A DNA stretch of 64,000 bases from Saccharum officinarum (Eukaryota; Streptophyta; Magnoliopsida; Poales; Poaceae). The notes beneath the pieces were generated by a model. It was not told where the DNA came from, searched no databases, and saw only the letters and a program-made list of their open reading frames with translations. Location of the stretch: the NCBI GenBank assembly GCA_020631735.1, contig CM036225.1:64840662-64904661 (forward strand). Direction: 5' to 3'. Below, piece after piece: positions 34,695 through 46,258 of the stretch; positions within the stretch are counted from its first letter, which is position 1; every line of letters begins with the position of its first letter. The translations under genes were made by a program, and so were the position numbers.

Positions 34695-36556
34695 AGCAAA
34701 AAAGTATCATTTGTTAATGAGGTAGAAGATTCTGATTCTGATGAAGAACCAGTTATCGGCTTAGCTGAGTGGGTTAAGAATAAAAGGCCGATATCTTATC
34801 CTTTTGGTCAGAAAGAGCCAGAGAAATTTACCTTTGACATCACCAAAGCTGACAAGATATTTGATCTTTTGCTTCAAGAAGGTCAAATTAAGTTGTCACC
34901 TAATTATATGATTCCATCAGCAGAAGAACTGAAGATCTTGTACTGCAAATGGCACAATGCAACTTCACACAGTACAAATGAGTGCAAGGTGTTCAGGCAG
35001 CAGTTGCAATCGGCTATCGAATCTGGGAGAATTAAGTTTGGCAACTCCAAGACCCAGAAGCTGATGAAAATTGATCAGCACCCTTTTCCAGCAAATATGT
35101 TGGAGCCAAGGGTAAGACCAAGGTATTGACATCAGAGGCTGCTGAGAAGAACACATTAGTGGATCCCCAACATCGAATAACTACCGATGACGCAAAAAGC
35201 AAGGGTCTACTGGGAGAAAGTGGTAGTTCCAAAAAAACCTCCTCAACCTGGCATTATGATTACCCATCGAAGGCAGCAGGAGGGTTGGCGTCAGCATAGG
35301 GACCGATATCAACAACAGCAAGAAGAGAGACGTCGGGAAGAGTGGTATCGACATAAAGATCATTGGAGGTGCCCATTTTTCATCCATTGCTAGGAAGAAG
35401 GCATTAAATTGTCGACTGTTGAAAATTGCCCTGAGTGCAATGGTTACTATGTGGCCAATCAGCCAGAAAGGAGGTTTCAGCCTGGTAATCAGGGTTTATC
35501 TATCAATGAGCCAATCAGAGGCGGATCATCAGTACATGATCGGCTGGGGGCAAACTTAGTGTACATGAAAGGCTTGGTAAGCGCGTTGGATATTTTCCAA
35601 GGAATCAAGAGGAGCTTGAGGAGATGGCAAACGCAAGAGTTCCCGATGAATAAATATTCTATAGGGACCCTAATATACATCGTGTAGAATCAACCGGGAC
35701 CTGTTATTAGCCGGTTTCGAAAACTAAGCTTCCTCGATGGTGCCCTGAGGGTCTGACAAAGACACAGAAAAGGAGGATGCAGCGTGAGCGTCAGGAGGAC
35801 CTATACCGAGAGAAAAGCTCTTCCAATGAGAGATCCGGACATCGGCAGTGGCAGGTGAAACACAAAGATAAGGGCACATCGGCAGATGTTAATATGGTAT
35901 TTATGTTGCCAATGGAGTTTCTAGCACTCTCTGATGATGAGGAAGAAGTTGTTCTCTCCGATCAAGTAGCACAGCTGGCACTAGATCCAATGATGGATAT
36001 TTTTGAGAAACCTACCGATGATGAGAGACAGCATCTCAAAGCTTTGTTTGTGAAAGGCAGAGTTGATGGGCAGCCTGTATCTAAGATACTTATCGACGGA
36101 GGAGCTACGATTAATATTATGCCCTATGTAATGTATTGGAAACTTGGCAAAGGAGATCAAGACTTGACCAAAACCAATATGATGCTGAAAGATTTTGAAG
36201 GCAATATATCACCAGCTAAAGGGACAGTATGCGTTGAATTGACCATCGGCAGCAAAACCTTGCCGACGACGTTCTTTGTTATCAATGGTAAAGGTGCATA
36301 CAATCTGCTTCTAGGAAGGGACTGGATTCATGCCAATTGTTGTGTTCCTTCCACAATGCATCAATGCCTCGCACAGTGGGTTGGGGATAAGATTGAGGTT
36401 GTCCCTGGTGATTCTTCTTATATCATTGCATCGGTAGAATCAGATACTTATGAGCGAATCAAATGCATATCAGGAGAAGTTTGGGAGAAAGAGTTCCTCA
36501 GAGTTGCTGATTATGAAATTTCACCTATCCAAGCAGTCGGTTCTGAGGAGTTTTAA
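34695..36556 (+). pseudogene. Gag end and protease of the Tat element
   Basis: Frame changes near 35105-35180 and stops near 35391 and 35687 break the region. From 35777 a 259-codon frame contains the retropepsin-type site KILIDGGATINIMP (about 36085-36125) and NLLLGRDWIH (about 36300), marks of gypsy protease. It ends at a TAA overlapping the ATG of the next frame at 36556. Confidence 0.8.
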
Positions 36557-38340
36557 TGGATAGGTTTGCCGATAATGGAAAATTAGGTCAGGGGTTCATA
36601 TCGGCTGATGATTTAGTAGAGATAGATATTGGTAATGGTGATAGGCCAAGGCCTACTTTTATTAGCGCTAAGTTAGATTCTAAGTGTAAGCAGCAAATAA
36701 CCAATTTGTTAAAAGAATATAAAGATTGTTTTGCTTGGGATTATACTTAAATGTCTGGATTAGACCGATCGATAGTTGAACATCGGTTACCTATCAAATC
36801 TGGATTTCGGCCATATCAGCAGCCAGTGCGCCGATGCAACCCTAATATACTTCCTGACATTAAGGCCGAAATAACTAAATTAATTGAGGCAAAGTTTATT
36901 CGGCAGTGTCGGTATGCTGAGTGGATTTCTAATGTGGTTCCTGTTTATAAGAAAAATGGGAAACTTCGTGTTTGTATTGATTTCAAGAACCTCAACAAAG
37001 CCACACCGATGGATGGTTATCCAATGCCTATTGCTGATTTGTTGATAGATGCTACAGCCAGACATCAGATTATCAGCTTCATGGATGGTAATGCAGGTTA
37101 TAATCAAATATTCATGTCTGAAGAAGATATTCCCAAGACTACTTTCAGATATCCAGGCCATGTGGGGTTGTTTGAATGGATAGTCATGACCTTCGGTTTC
37201 AAAAATTCCGGTGCTACTTATCAGAGAGCTATGAATTTTATTTTTCTTGAGTACATCAGCACATTAGTGGAAATCTACATTGATGATGTAGTGGTTAAGT
37301 ATGGGGATATCACAAAACATCTAGTCTATCTATGAAAGATACTGGAGTGCACGAGGAATCATAGATTGAAGATGAATCCTAATAAATGTGCGTTTGGTGT
37401 ATCGGCAGGTCAATTCTTGGGTTTTATGGTGCATCAGAGAGGTATTAAAATCAGTAGGAAGTCTATTGATGCAATTAACAAGGTGGTTGCTCCTACCGAT
37501 AAAACTGAATTGTAATATTTGATTGGTAAGATTAATTTAATTAGAAGGTTCATATGTAATCTATCGGGTAAGATCAAAGCTTTTAGTTCGTTGCTTAAAT
37601 TAAAGGCCGATCAGGAATTTGTATGGGGAGCTGAGCAGCAGTTGGCCCTAGATGAAATTAAGAAGTACTTGACAAATCCTCCAGTGCTAGTTCCACCCCA
37701 ACATGGGAAACCCTTCAGGTTGTATTTGTCAACTGATGATACTATTATTGGTTCAGCTCTTATTCAAGAATTTGAAGGGAAATAACTTGTTATTTGTTAT
37801 TTGAGCAGAAGATTGGTGGATGCTGAGACAAGGTATTCGGCCATCGAAAAACTATGTCTATGTTTATACTTTTCTTGTATTAAATTGAGGCATTATTTGC
37901 TATCGGGCGAATGCACTGTCATATGCAAGGATGACGTGGTCAAATACATGTTGTCGATGCCAATATTGAGTGGTAGAATCGGCAAGTGGATTTTAGCATT
38001 GTCAGAATTTGACCTACGTTACGAATCGGCTAAGGCAGTTAAAGGGCAGGTTATGGCCGATTTTGTCACTCAGCACTGCAGCACAGTAGACTCTCTGGAA
38101 GTTACTCTTTGGACACTTTTCTTTGATGGGTCTACATGTGGTGAAGGAGCAGGTATCGGCATTGTTTTGATTTCACCTCATGGAAGGAAGTATGAGTTTT
38201 CATTGCCAATTGTTGCTACATCGACAAATAATCAGGCTGAGTATCAAGCTTTGATAAAAGGATTAGAATTACTTAGGGAGATACGTGCCGATGTTGTCGA
38301 AATCTTTGGTGATTCTATGCTGGTTATAAATTAATTAGCT
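36557..38340 (+). pseudogene. pol: Reverse transcriptase and two RNase H domains of the Tat element
   Basis: RT motifs run in order: VEHRLPIKSGFRP (about 36778), VYKKNGKLRVCIDFKNLN (about 36945), FMDGNAGYNQI (37080), MTFGFKNSGATYQ (37190) and YIDDVVV (37275), with both catalytic aspartates kept. Stops at about 36748, 37334, 37513 and 37783 interrupt it. The first RNase H is present in degraded form (YLSTDD, SRRLVDAETRYS, 37730-37840). A second RNase H (LFFDGSTCGEGAGIGIVLISP, given in part, about 38115, and NNQAEYQALIKGLELL, about 38225) identifies the Tat lineage. Most stops are TAA or TGA at positions where CAA, GAA or CGA would fit. Confidence 0.88.
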
Positions 38341-39792
38341 GGGATTTATGAATGCCGAAGTGAAGTGTTGATCTCATATCATGAGAGATGTTTGCAATTA
38401 TTGAAAGAGTTTAAAGATTTTTGTCTTGAACATATTTCTCGATTGCATAATGAAGAAGCTAATCGGCTAGCTCAGCATGCTTCAGGGTATCAGCCTATCC
38501 AGGAGGTGCTGATATCGGCAGTTGATACCAATGACTGGAGAAAGGAGATTGTCGATTACTTAAGGGATCCATCTAAGAAGGTTGAAAGACGTATAAGATT
38601 TCAGGCCACTAAGTATGTGCTCCTCGATGATGAATTATATTATCAGACTATAGATGGAGTTTTACTCAGGGTGTCTTAGCGGGGATGAATCGAAAAGCTT
38701 GATGGGTGAAATTCATGAAGGAGTGTGTGGGGCACATCAATTGGCTTTCAAGATAAAATGGATGATCAGAAGGAATGGATACTATTGGCCGACTATTCTT
38801 GAAGATTGCTTTAAGTATTTTAAAGGATGTCAGGGGTGTCAGAAGTTCGGTAATATTCAAAGAGCGCCTGCATCGACCATGAATCCTATAATTAAACCTT
38901 GGCCGTTCCGGGGATGGGCTATCGATCTCATCGATCAGATTTATCCACCATCGAGCAAAGGACATAAATTTATTCTTGTTGCTACCGATTATTTCACAAA
39001 ATGGGTTGAAGTTGTTCCTTTGAAAAAGGTGACATCGGTTAGTATGATCGATTTTGTGAAAGAGCATATTGTTTATCGATTTGGTATTCCTCAAACTATC
39101 ACTACCGATCAGGATACTATGTTTACATCGGGAGAATTTGATGAGTTTGCTATTGGTATGGGGATTAAAGTTTTGAATTCCTCTCCCTATTATGCTCAAG
39201 CTAATGGTCAGGCTGAGGCTTCTAACAAAGGAATTATCAAACTCATTAAGCGTAAAATTAAAAAAATCATAAGCGGTGGCATACAATATTGAATGAGGCC
39301 CTGTGGTCATATCGGATGGCATGTCATGGTGCAATCAAAGTAACTCCTTATCAGTTAGTATACGGCCACGATGCAGTATTGCCTTAGGAAATTAAAACTG
39401 GCTCTAGGCGGATATTTTCTCAAGATCAACTGAGAGCCGATGACTATGACACTCTTATAAAAGACGAGTTAGAAGATGTGGCAGGTCATCGGTTGAAGGC
39501 TTTAGTTAGCATCGAAGAAAATAAGAAAAGGGTAGCCAGATGGTATGACAAGAAGATGAAGGTAAAGGAGTTTTCCGATGGAGATCTGGTTTGGAAGTTG
39601 ATTTTACCGATTGGGACTAAAAGTTCAAAGTTTGGCAAGTGGTCTCCTAATTGGGAGGGTCCATATCGGATAAACCAAACTGTTCTTGGCAACACATATA
39701 TTCTAGAAACCCTCAAAGGGGTTGTATTTCCCAGAGCATTAAATAGAAAATATTTAAAGAAATATTACCCTAGTATCTGGATGGATGCATAA
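38341..39792 (+). pseudogene. Integrase of the Tat element
   Basis: After the linker (LISYHERCLQLLKEF) comes the HHCC zinc site in EIHEGVCGAHQ...GCQGCQKFG (38705-38850). The catalytic core then follows, with D in WAIDLIDQ (38910), D in TTDQDTMF (39100) and E in NGQAEASNK (39200). A frameshift near 38660-38690 and a second near 39290 break it. The C-terminal part (39478-39792, ARWYDKKMKVKEF, WEGPYRINQ) ends at 39792. No chromodomain is seen, as expected for Tat. Confidence 0.88.
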
Positions 39793-42700
39793 AAGCATAA
39801 GTGCCGATAACAGTCCTATCGGCCAGAATCATACAAGGGTATCAGTGTTTCATAGAGCGCCGATGCAATAAACAGGGTTTACAAATTTAGTAAAGATTGG
39901 ATGGTCGATATCGCACGCAGGCGAATCTGATCGGCTTCCTTTATCTCTTTGATATCTTCGTCGGCAGCACCCTCCACTGGCTTAAGTTTTTTCTTTATTG
40001 CCAGGCATTTGCGAGCTTGGATGTCTCTTTCTTGCTGAAGAGCCTTGATAGCATCAGGTAACTGGCTTTCTTCCTGCCTGGCATGAGTTAGAGCTGCCTC
40101 GACTTCTTTCCGTTTAGCCAGTAGAGCCATTCTCTTTACCGATAAGTCCGAGATTTTCTGCTTAAGTTTGGCACCCAAAGTCTACAAACTGCCGATGTTC
40201 TTGTGCTTCTCATCGGTGGTCTGTTTCAATTGTAGCATCTCTTCTTTAAGCTGAGCTTGAGCGGCTCTGTCGGTAATGCGTTGAGCAGCCCTCTGATATT
40301 GGAGTTGTCGGCTTTCTAAGTGGGCTGCTGGGAAGAGTGCCTCTTCGATGTTGGTAGGGACCTGGCCACGGATTGTTTTGAAGATCGCTTTTGCAGGGTC
40401 CGAATCATCTACCAACTGGGCGGTATCTTGCTGCAACAAGTTCAGTAGAGCCTCCAGCTTGGACTTGACTTCTGCCAATATTGCCCCCAGTGCAAGTGAA
40501 GAGCTTGCCTCCTCTCCGTCATCGTCAGAAACGTCGATGGCAAAGGAGAATAGACTGTCTGGGGAGTCTTGTTCCTGAAAGAAGAAAAGGGGTCAGTTGA
40601 GGACAAGTATGAATATTATAAATCGGCTAGGTCAGTCGGCTTACTTGCTTCAAGGTAATTTCTTGTCTTTGACTGAAGAAAGCAACCTGAAGTATGCCAT
40701 GTGAAGGATCGGCTGAGCTTGCCGATGGGATATCTTCAGCTTCAGGATTAACTGGTGCTAAGTTTGATGGCAATTCCTCCGTGGTCTCATCAATAGTTGG
40801 TCCTTGGGATATGATGGCCGATGATGTGCCCTGTGCAGGAGGATCGACTACTTGCTTAGTTGCATCGGCCGATTCTGGTTAGCTCGGAGGTGCTGGATTA
40901 GATGTTGGGAACGGTATGGACTTCTGCCGTTTTGGCTGTGCCTCAGTATCTGTTGAAGCTTTGCGCTTTGTTTGGGCCTCAGCAACGGTTGGCTAGGGGG
41001 CATCGGTACTTGTTGGTTGTGAAGATTGGACATCTGGTACACTTGCCGATGTACTCGTTTGTTGCTGCAAAAATGGGTGTAAGATATGATTTTTAACAGA
41101 TTAAATGTAAAGTTGAAGGATTGCATCTGAAGGTTTGTCAGAGATGGTAGTGCTTGATGCCACAGGAGTTGCCGATAATGATCCAGCAGTAGTTCTTACA
41201 TCCTGAAAATTAGTGTTAGTATAGTCTGAGATCGGCGTGAGTTGGAATAAACATGGTTGTTACCTTGAACGCTTTTATTAGGGTCGCAGTGGCAGTCGAT
41301 GGAGTGGCTCTAGCCTTAGCCAGTTTTGGCTTGGTAGTAATTTTCTTGGCATGGGTTCTTTGATGAGTCAGAGCACCCAGGGTAGGGGCGTTGTAGCCGA
41401 TCGATGATATCGGGGATACGGGTCGAAGGTCAAAGGATCTCCCACTCCTGCTCGTGGATGGTGCTGGGTCATCGACCTGTCACAAGAAAATTAGTTGCCG
41501 ATAAAATTAAAAGTGAAAAAAACTAGTGTTAAAAGAAACTTACTGCGTCATCAGGTATAATATGCTCAGGGTCGATCAGATGCCGATATGTATGAACAGA
41601 TGCTGCAAATAATTGTCCCTTCCACTCTTGCCACCATAACTTATATGATTTAGTGATGAAAGAGGCTGGCACCCAGGTAGATAGATCAACATCTGTAGTA
41701 TCGACATCAGAGGAGAGTCACACTACCTTGCTCCAGTCTGATCTGCTGGTGATTGTTTCTCTCGGCTTAATCACATCGGCAAAGCAAAGCTTAATTGGCA
41801 GCTGTCCAAAGGCCAATTGATGTGATATTGCCGATGGATTGTAGAATTCATAGGTGATGTTGGTGTTCTTCCCACTGCCGAATATATTCACTGGGATTGC
41901 CCGGGGAGTAATGATGGCCATCATAAGTTCATCATCCTTGTTCAAGGCATCATCGATGAAATTGAAGAGAAGGGGGAATCTGGCTTCTTCATCTATATAG
42001 GGCATTCAGGCCCGATGATCACGGGAGAGACCGTTGTAAAAGCTTTGGAAAAATCGGCTGATCTGATCTTCGTTGGCCTCTGTCCCAGGAAGAACTATTA
42101 TGGCTTCACCAAAATTGAGGGGTGGGCGTGTTACCGATTCTTCATCTCCAAGTTCATAGTCTTCGGTGATATCTCGTGGGAATTGCTGAGCAAAGAAATC
42201 CCATTGCAAGTGTTTGTGCATGTGGGCATTCAGCCACATGTTAATGAACCACCACGGGGCTCCTAAGTTGCTGATGGGTTCACCAAGCAGAAGCTTCTGA
42301 GACACTTAATGTAAGAGGTGATAAGTGGAACTCAGGAGATATCGGCCAAGAGGGAACCTTACACCGTTGGCCAGTAGTTCAGCTGCGGGGAGGTAAGCAT
42401 TGGTTGGCCCTACCGATCGACGACAGAAAATGAATTTTTCTAACCACATGTTTAGGAATGTGGCGTGTTCCCTCTGACCAACTGTCCTAGTCTTCCTGTA
42501 TTCTTGGATATACCCTGTCCAACCAACGATGTTACGAGTATTCACCCTGTACTCAGATTTTCTGCCGTAAACGGAGGCATCATCGGCAGTTGAAATATCT
42601 AAGCCAGTGAGTATGTGCACATCGGCAAGAGTGGGAGTAGCTAGGCCGTGTCAAAACATGAAGGTATTTGTTGTGTCTGACCAGAAATAAGCGGCAGCAA

Positions 42701-42944
42701 TCATCATCGACTCATTCTTTTGCATTTCGGCAATGGACAGTTTGATGCATTGATCTAGTTTTCGCTCTGCCTAGGACACCTGCATCGATTCGATTACCCT
42801 CAAATACCAATCTTTCCACCCCTTGGTGGTTTTAGGCCAAGATCGGAAGGTATCCTTCCATAAATTTAAAGAGAAATTCTGGGCTCTGAAGGGAATTCTG
42901 TTAGTCTCTGCATTAATCAAATCGGTTGGATCTAGATTGCCCAT
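39793..42944 (-). pseudogene. Antisense ORF (aORF) of the Tat element, plant-mobile-domain-like, with coiled-coil tail
   Basis: Minus-strand coding fragments run from an ATG at 42944 (MGNLDPTDLINAETNR) through WPKTTKGWKDWYLRV, PTLADVHILTGL, TVGQREHATFLNMWLEKFIF and GAPWWFINMWLNAHMHKHL to IDEEARFPLLFNFIDDAL near 41990. This resembles the plant mobile domain / aminotransferase-like family known from genes and Tat-element extra ORFs. Later fragments (40478-39879) are Gln/Glu/Leu-rich coiled coil. Gaps between them have splice-like borders, so the ORF was probably spliced. There are stops near 42780 and 42650. Its function is unknown even in intact elements. Confidence 0.7.
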
Positions 42945-43726
42945 TAGACCTAAACATTAGAGGTGTGGCTGATTGGTTGGGATGACTAGCTTATTGCATA
43001 GTTCCTAAGTTTGGAGGATCAAAAGAACAGAGGAAAAGAGAAAGAAAATCACCAACTATATGAACTTGTAAGGGCAAAAGGAATTGCAGTAAAAGGGGAT
43101 GAAGGTGAAACAAACCGCAGGGACATCGAAGTTGATTGTCATTATCTTGAGAAGGATAGAGACGCGGCTGGAGACTCGAGGTTGCCGCTGGAGAAGGTTA
43201 TTGCTGGTTGGGGTCGCACGGTTGCTCGTCGGGGTCACCGCCGGAGAGATAAGGTGTTGAAGGTTGGAGTCTAAGGGTAGAAGACGAGCATTTGGGAGAG
43301 ATGTATTTATAGGCCGATTGGAATGGGGGCATTCTGGACTTATCTCTCTGCCGCGCACAAGTAGGTCGAGGTGGTTCAGATGGATATGGTAACTGTTCGC
43401 ACGATAATCAAGGGATTGTGCAGGTGGTTTGATAGCAAGCAATCATGACTCGGAAGAAATCTCGGTGTACAGGATATTCTAATTCCAAGATCGGCAGCGG
43501 TACTGTGTTAGGTTCTTGCCGATGGACTATTGCTTTTGTATCTTAACCATAATCGGAACGAGAGTGATTGAAGATTATGCGATATTTACTGAGACGCGTG
43601 AATCAGGGCTGGATTCGATTGGATTTGGTAACATATTATGTCATGCTTGGAGGATGAGTTAGATAATTGGGTAAAGGCAATCGTTGTCTAGAGTAAATTT
43701 CGGAACATTAATGATTTTATACTCTG
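42945..43726 (+). other. Tat element, region between antisense ORF and 3' LTR
   Basis: No sustained frame is recognised. Being upstream of the antisense ORF, it is where an antisense promoter would lie. On the minus strand TATAAATACATCTC (complement of about 43299-43312) is a candidate TATA box 360 bases before the antisense ATG. Confidence 0.4.
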
Positions 43727-43740
43727 AAATTGGGGGCATG
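43727..43740 (+). other. Polypurine tract of the Tat element
   Basis: AAATTGGGGGCATG directly precedes the TG of the 3' LTR, the usual place for plus-strand priming. Confidence 0.75.
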
Positions 43741-44532
43741 TGTTGACACCGTTTTTGGCACGTGTCAAAATGATCAGAGTGGGCTAATCGGCAGAAGGAA
43801 AGTTATTGTATTACGCTGGTAGAAGGGTGCCGATGAAGATCAGCTTGTGAGGATTGTTGCCGATGAATGGTGGTAACCGATGGAAAGGTTGTCGTTTGAC
43901 TTAGACTCAGAGGCGTTGTTGACAAGATCAGAAATATTATTGCCGATGTTGATGAAGGAAGATCTGAAGACTACTGCCGATGAAGCTTGTGATGACGGAA
44001 AGCATGCCGATGGAGAGGAGACCGATGGAAATTTCATCGTAATTAAGACGTACAAGGAAGTAGATAGGTGTTGTTTTCCTTTTCTATATTTGTTAGAGTA
44101 TGATTCATATAAAAGTCACGTTTTTCCTTAGATATGGTCTCGGTGTCCTAGTCGTGTCTGGTTATGTTTCTTCAGATCAGGGTATAAATATAGACTGAGG
44201 GACAATGTAAAAAATATATCAATCAAATATTAAACCAATTTTACTCCTATTTGCATCTACTTACTTTTCGACGACTTCGTCAATTTGCATATTTTTCTTT
44301 TTACGAGTTCTCATCGATTCAACGAGCTGCATCGCTTCAGTGCGACCTTCGACGATCCTCGAGTTCCGTGTGAGTACCTCTTGACCGTGGCTTCCGAGCG
44401 TATCGCTGTTGTCAGGACCAAAGTACTCGAATTATCATCCTTGTCGATTAACAGGTCAAATCGACTGGCACGCTTTGAAAATCGGATTGGGTATTAGCCC
44501 TTTATGTTTGCAGATCCATTTTTGCATCAACA
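43741..44532 (+). repeat. 3' LTR of the Tat-lineage element
   Basis: 792 bp, TGTTGACACC to CATCAACA, TATA box at 44183-44190, followed by the ACTAT duplication at 44533-44537. Confidence 0.95.
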
Positions 44533-44537
44533 ACTAT

Positions 44538-46117
44538 GTGATTTTTTTTATAAGATAGTACTATGTAATTGGATTGACCCCGGCGACATTTTATCCTGGC
44601 TTCGCCCCTGTAGTGGAGTATAATGTTTTTAAAAAAACAGAGATGGATAGATAAATTTAAGTCAAAATATATGTATTTCTGATTAGAGTGAGTTCAACCA
44701 ACATGAAATTTAGCAGATCTCCTCGTCATACAGAAAAGGCCTGGACCGACATAAATATGCTTTCTTTTCTTCGGGAAAAGGCAGCAATACATTTTCTTAA
44801 AAATTTTAGTAAATTTAAAATTAATCTTTAGGAGGGTCTATGCCCCCTGCCCCCTGTCTCGTCCACTGCTGACACAAGACACACGTGTTAATGTACACTG
44901 CAGCCACACGTGCAGCTGCACGTGGCGGATGGGCCGGGAACAATATCAAAATGATTTTGCCTGTATCCATGGACGGTGTTTTTCTTAAAAGCATGATGAA
45001 AATAGCCGATCTTTACGGTGGCGGAATCATGATTCAAAATATATAGAACTAACTTTAATAACGTTACATGAATTAACACAATCATTACATAATCAACATA
45101 TATTGTTTTGAATTCTATAGAGTCGTCAAACATATTTAGCAAAAGTTGTGGGGCCAGGTGGCCTCACGGCTTAGGTCTAGACTCCAGATCCGTCAACTGT
45201 AGGAATTGGTGTAGGAGCAGCACCAACGCAGATCAACACCAACTTGTGGTTTTGCAAAAAAAAATAAAAAAATAAAAATAGTGCCATTGTAGGCTTTGAG
45301 CAACTAAAATTGGTATTCTCTTCTAATGCACATGCAGGCTTGCAGCAGAAAGAGATAAGGATGCTACCGCCTAAGAAACATAGAACCGCAGCAGGACTAC
45401 ATGTATCTTTTTCTCTCACACACCTTCTTGTCTCTCCTTAGGCCTCTACCTTTTCTGACCCAGACCACCTTGGCACATTACTAAACTGCCATCTCCCACT
45501 CTCTCTCCTCTACGTGGAAGTCTGGGCCTACGTGGCCCTGCTAAACTAACATCCTTGTCAGTGCGTTGGAAATGGCCTAAAGAAATAAAAAGGTTGTATT
45601 TACCTTTTTTTCTCCCAACTATGGAGTGAGAGTCTGATTTTCGTCCTAAACCATGAAATTGTGTATCGTTCTTTTTCCAATTTAGGGATGAACCGTTGTA
45701 TAAAACTGTCGTTTATAATGCTAACGAATTTGAAGCATGTGGTTCTAGTGTTTTAGTAGCATTATTATATCCTAGGTTCAATCTATGAAAGCAAATTTAG
45801 CCTAAAATCTCCACATCAGCAAAGTCAAGCTCCTGAACTTGTCGACCAGCAAAGTTGAGTTTTTGAACTTAAAAAAAGCAATGCACTGAGATTGGGATAT
45901 ACCGGCTAGTCGAAAAGCTTGCGCTGATTGGCTTAGATTCTCTTTAGCACGGCTCAATTAGGCTTCTCGAAAAACGGTGACATCAGGGGGGGGAACAAGT
46001 TTTTATGGATTTGAATTTTTTTAAATGGTTTCGGCTTCACAAGTTATAGCTTAGTTTTGATTAAGCCGAGAAGCCAAACAAAAAGCCTTGACGATTGGCT
46101 TAAGCGTGTTTTAAAGT
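44538..46117. other. Intergenic DNA upstream of the pseudouridine synthase gene
   Basis: No gene is supported. TCCTGGCTTCGCCCCTGTAG (about 44596) is a common end phrase of degenerate grass transposons. An A-rich run lies at 45258-45281. The last few hundred bases before 46118 presumably contain distal promoter sequence. Confidence 0.45.
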
Positions 46118-46192
46118 TGGGCCCAGAAGCTGCAGAAATTTGTTGTAACCTTCGGCCTTTTTTTGGACAACGTCGGCCCAACAATAGGCCCA
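46118..46192 (+). promoter_or_regulatory. GGCCCA/TGGGCC motif cluster in the proximal promoter
   Basis: TGGGCCC at 46118-46124 and GGCCCA at 46175-46180 and 46187-46192 lie within 140 bases of the start codon. Motifs of this kind (site II / GCCCA elements, bound by TCP-type factors) are frequent in plant promoters of genes for organellar and ribosomal biogenesis, which fits the downstream gene. No clear TATA box is seen near the expected start. Confidence 0.55.
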
Positions 46193-46258
46193 TCTACCCA
46201 CACGCTATCCTCTCCCTCGGTGCTCACGTCTCCACCGGTCCACCCCGTCGGCAGCCCA

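Larger units (their letters stand above)
19897..44532 (+). mobile_element. Tat-lineage Ty3/gypsy LTR retrotransposon, host of a two-level nest
   Basis: The element has LTRs at both ends and a perfect 5-bp target duplication ACTAT (19892-19896 and 44533-44537). Without the 12,150-bp nested material it is about 12.5 kb. Order: LTR, primer site, gag, protease, RT, RNase H, second RNase H, integrase, then an antisense ORF before the polypurine tract and 3' LTR. The second RNase H and the antisense ORF downstream of integrase are Tat-lineage traits. I count about 33 differences between its LTRs by eye (about 4 percent), so it is much older than its innermost guest. Coding regions hold many stops and frameshifts. 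Confidence 0.92.

Noticed and set aside
38666..39334. 222-codon frame on the minus strand
   Set aside because: Exact shadow of the Tat integrase, which has HHCC and D,D,E motifs on the + strand.
46163..46258. Upstream in-frame ATG of the pseudouridine synthase
   Set aside because: It lies among the GGCCCA promoter motifs and adds a Pro/Ser-rich stretch; the ATG at 46259 gives a standard transit peptide.
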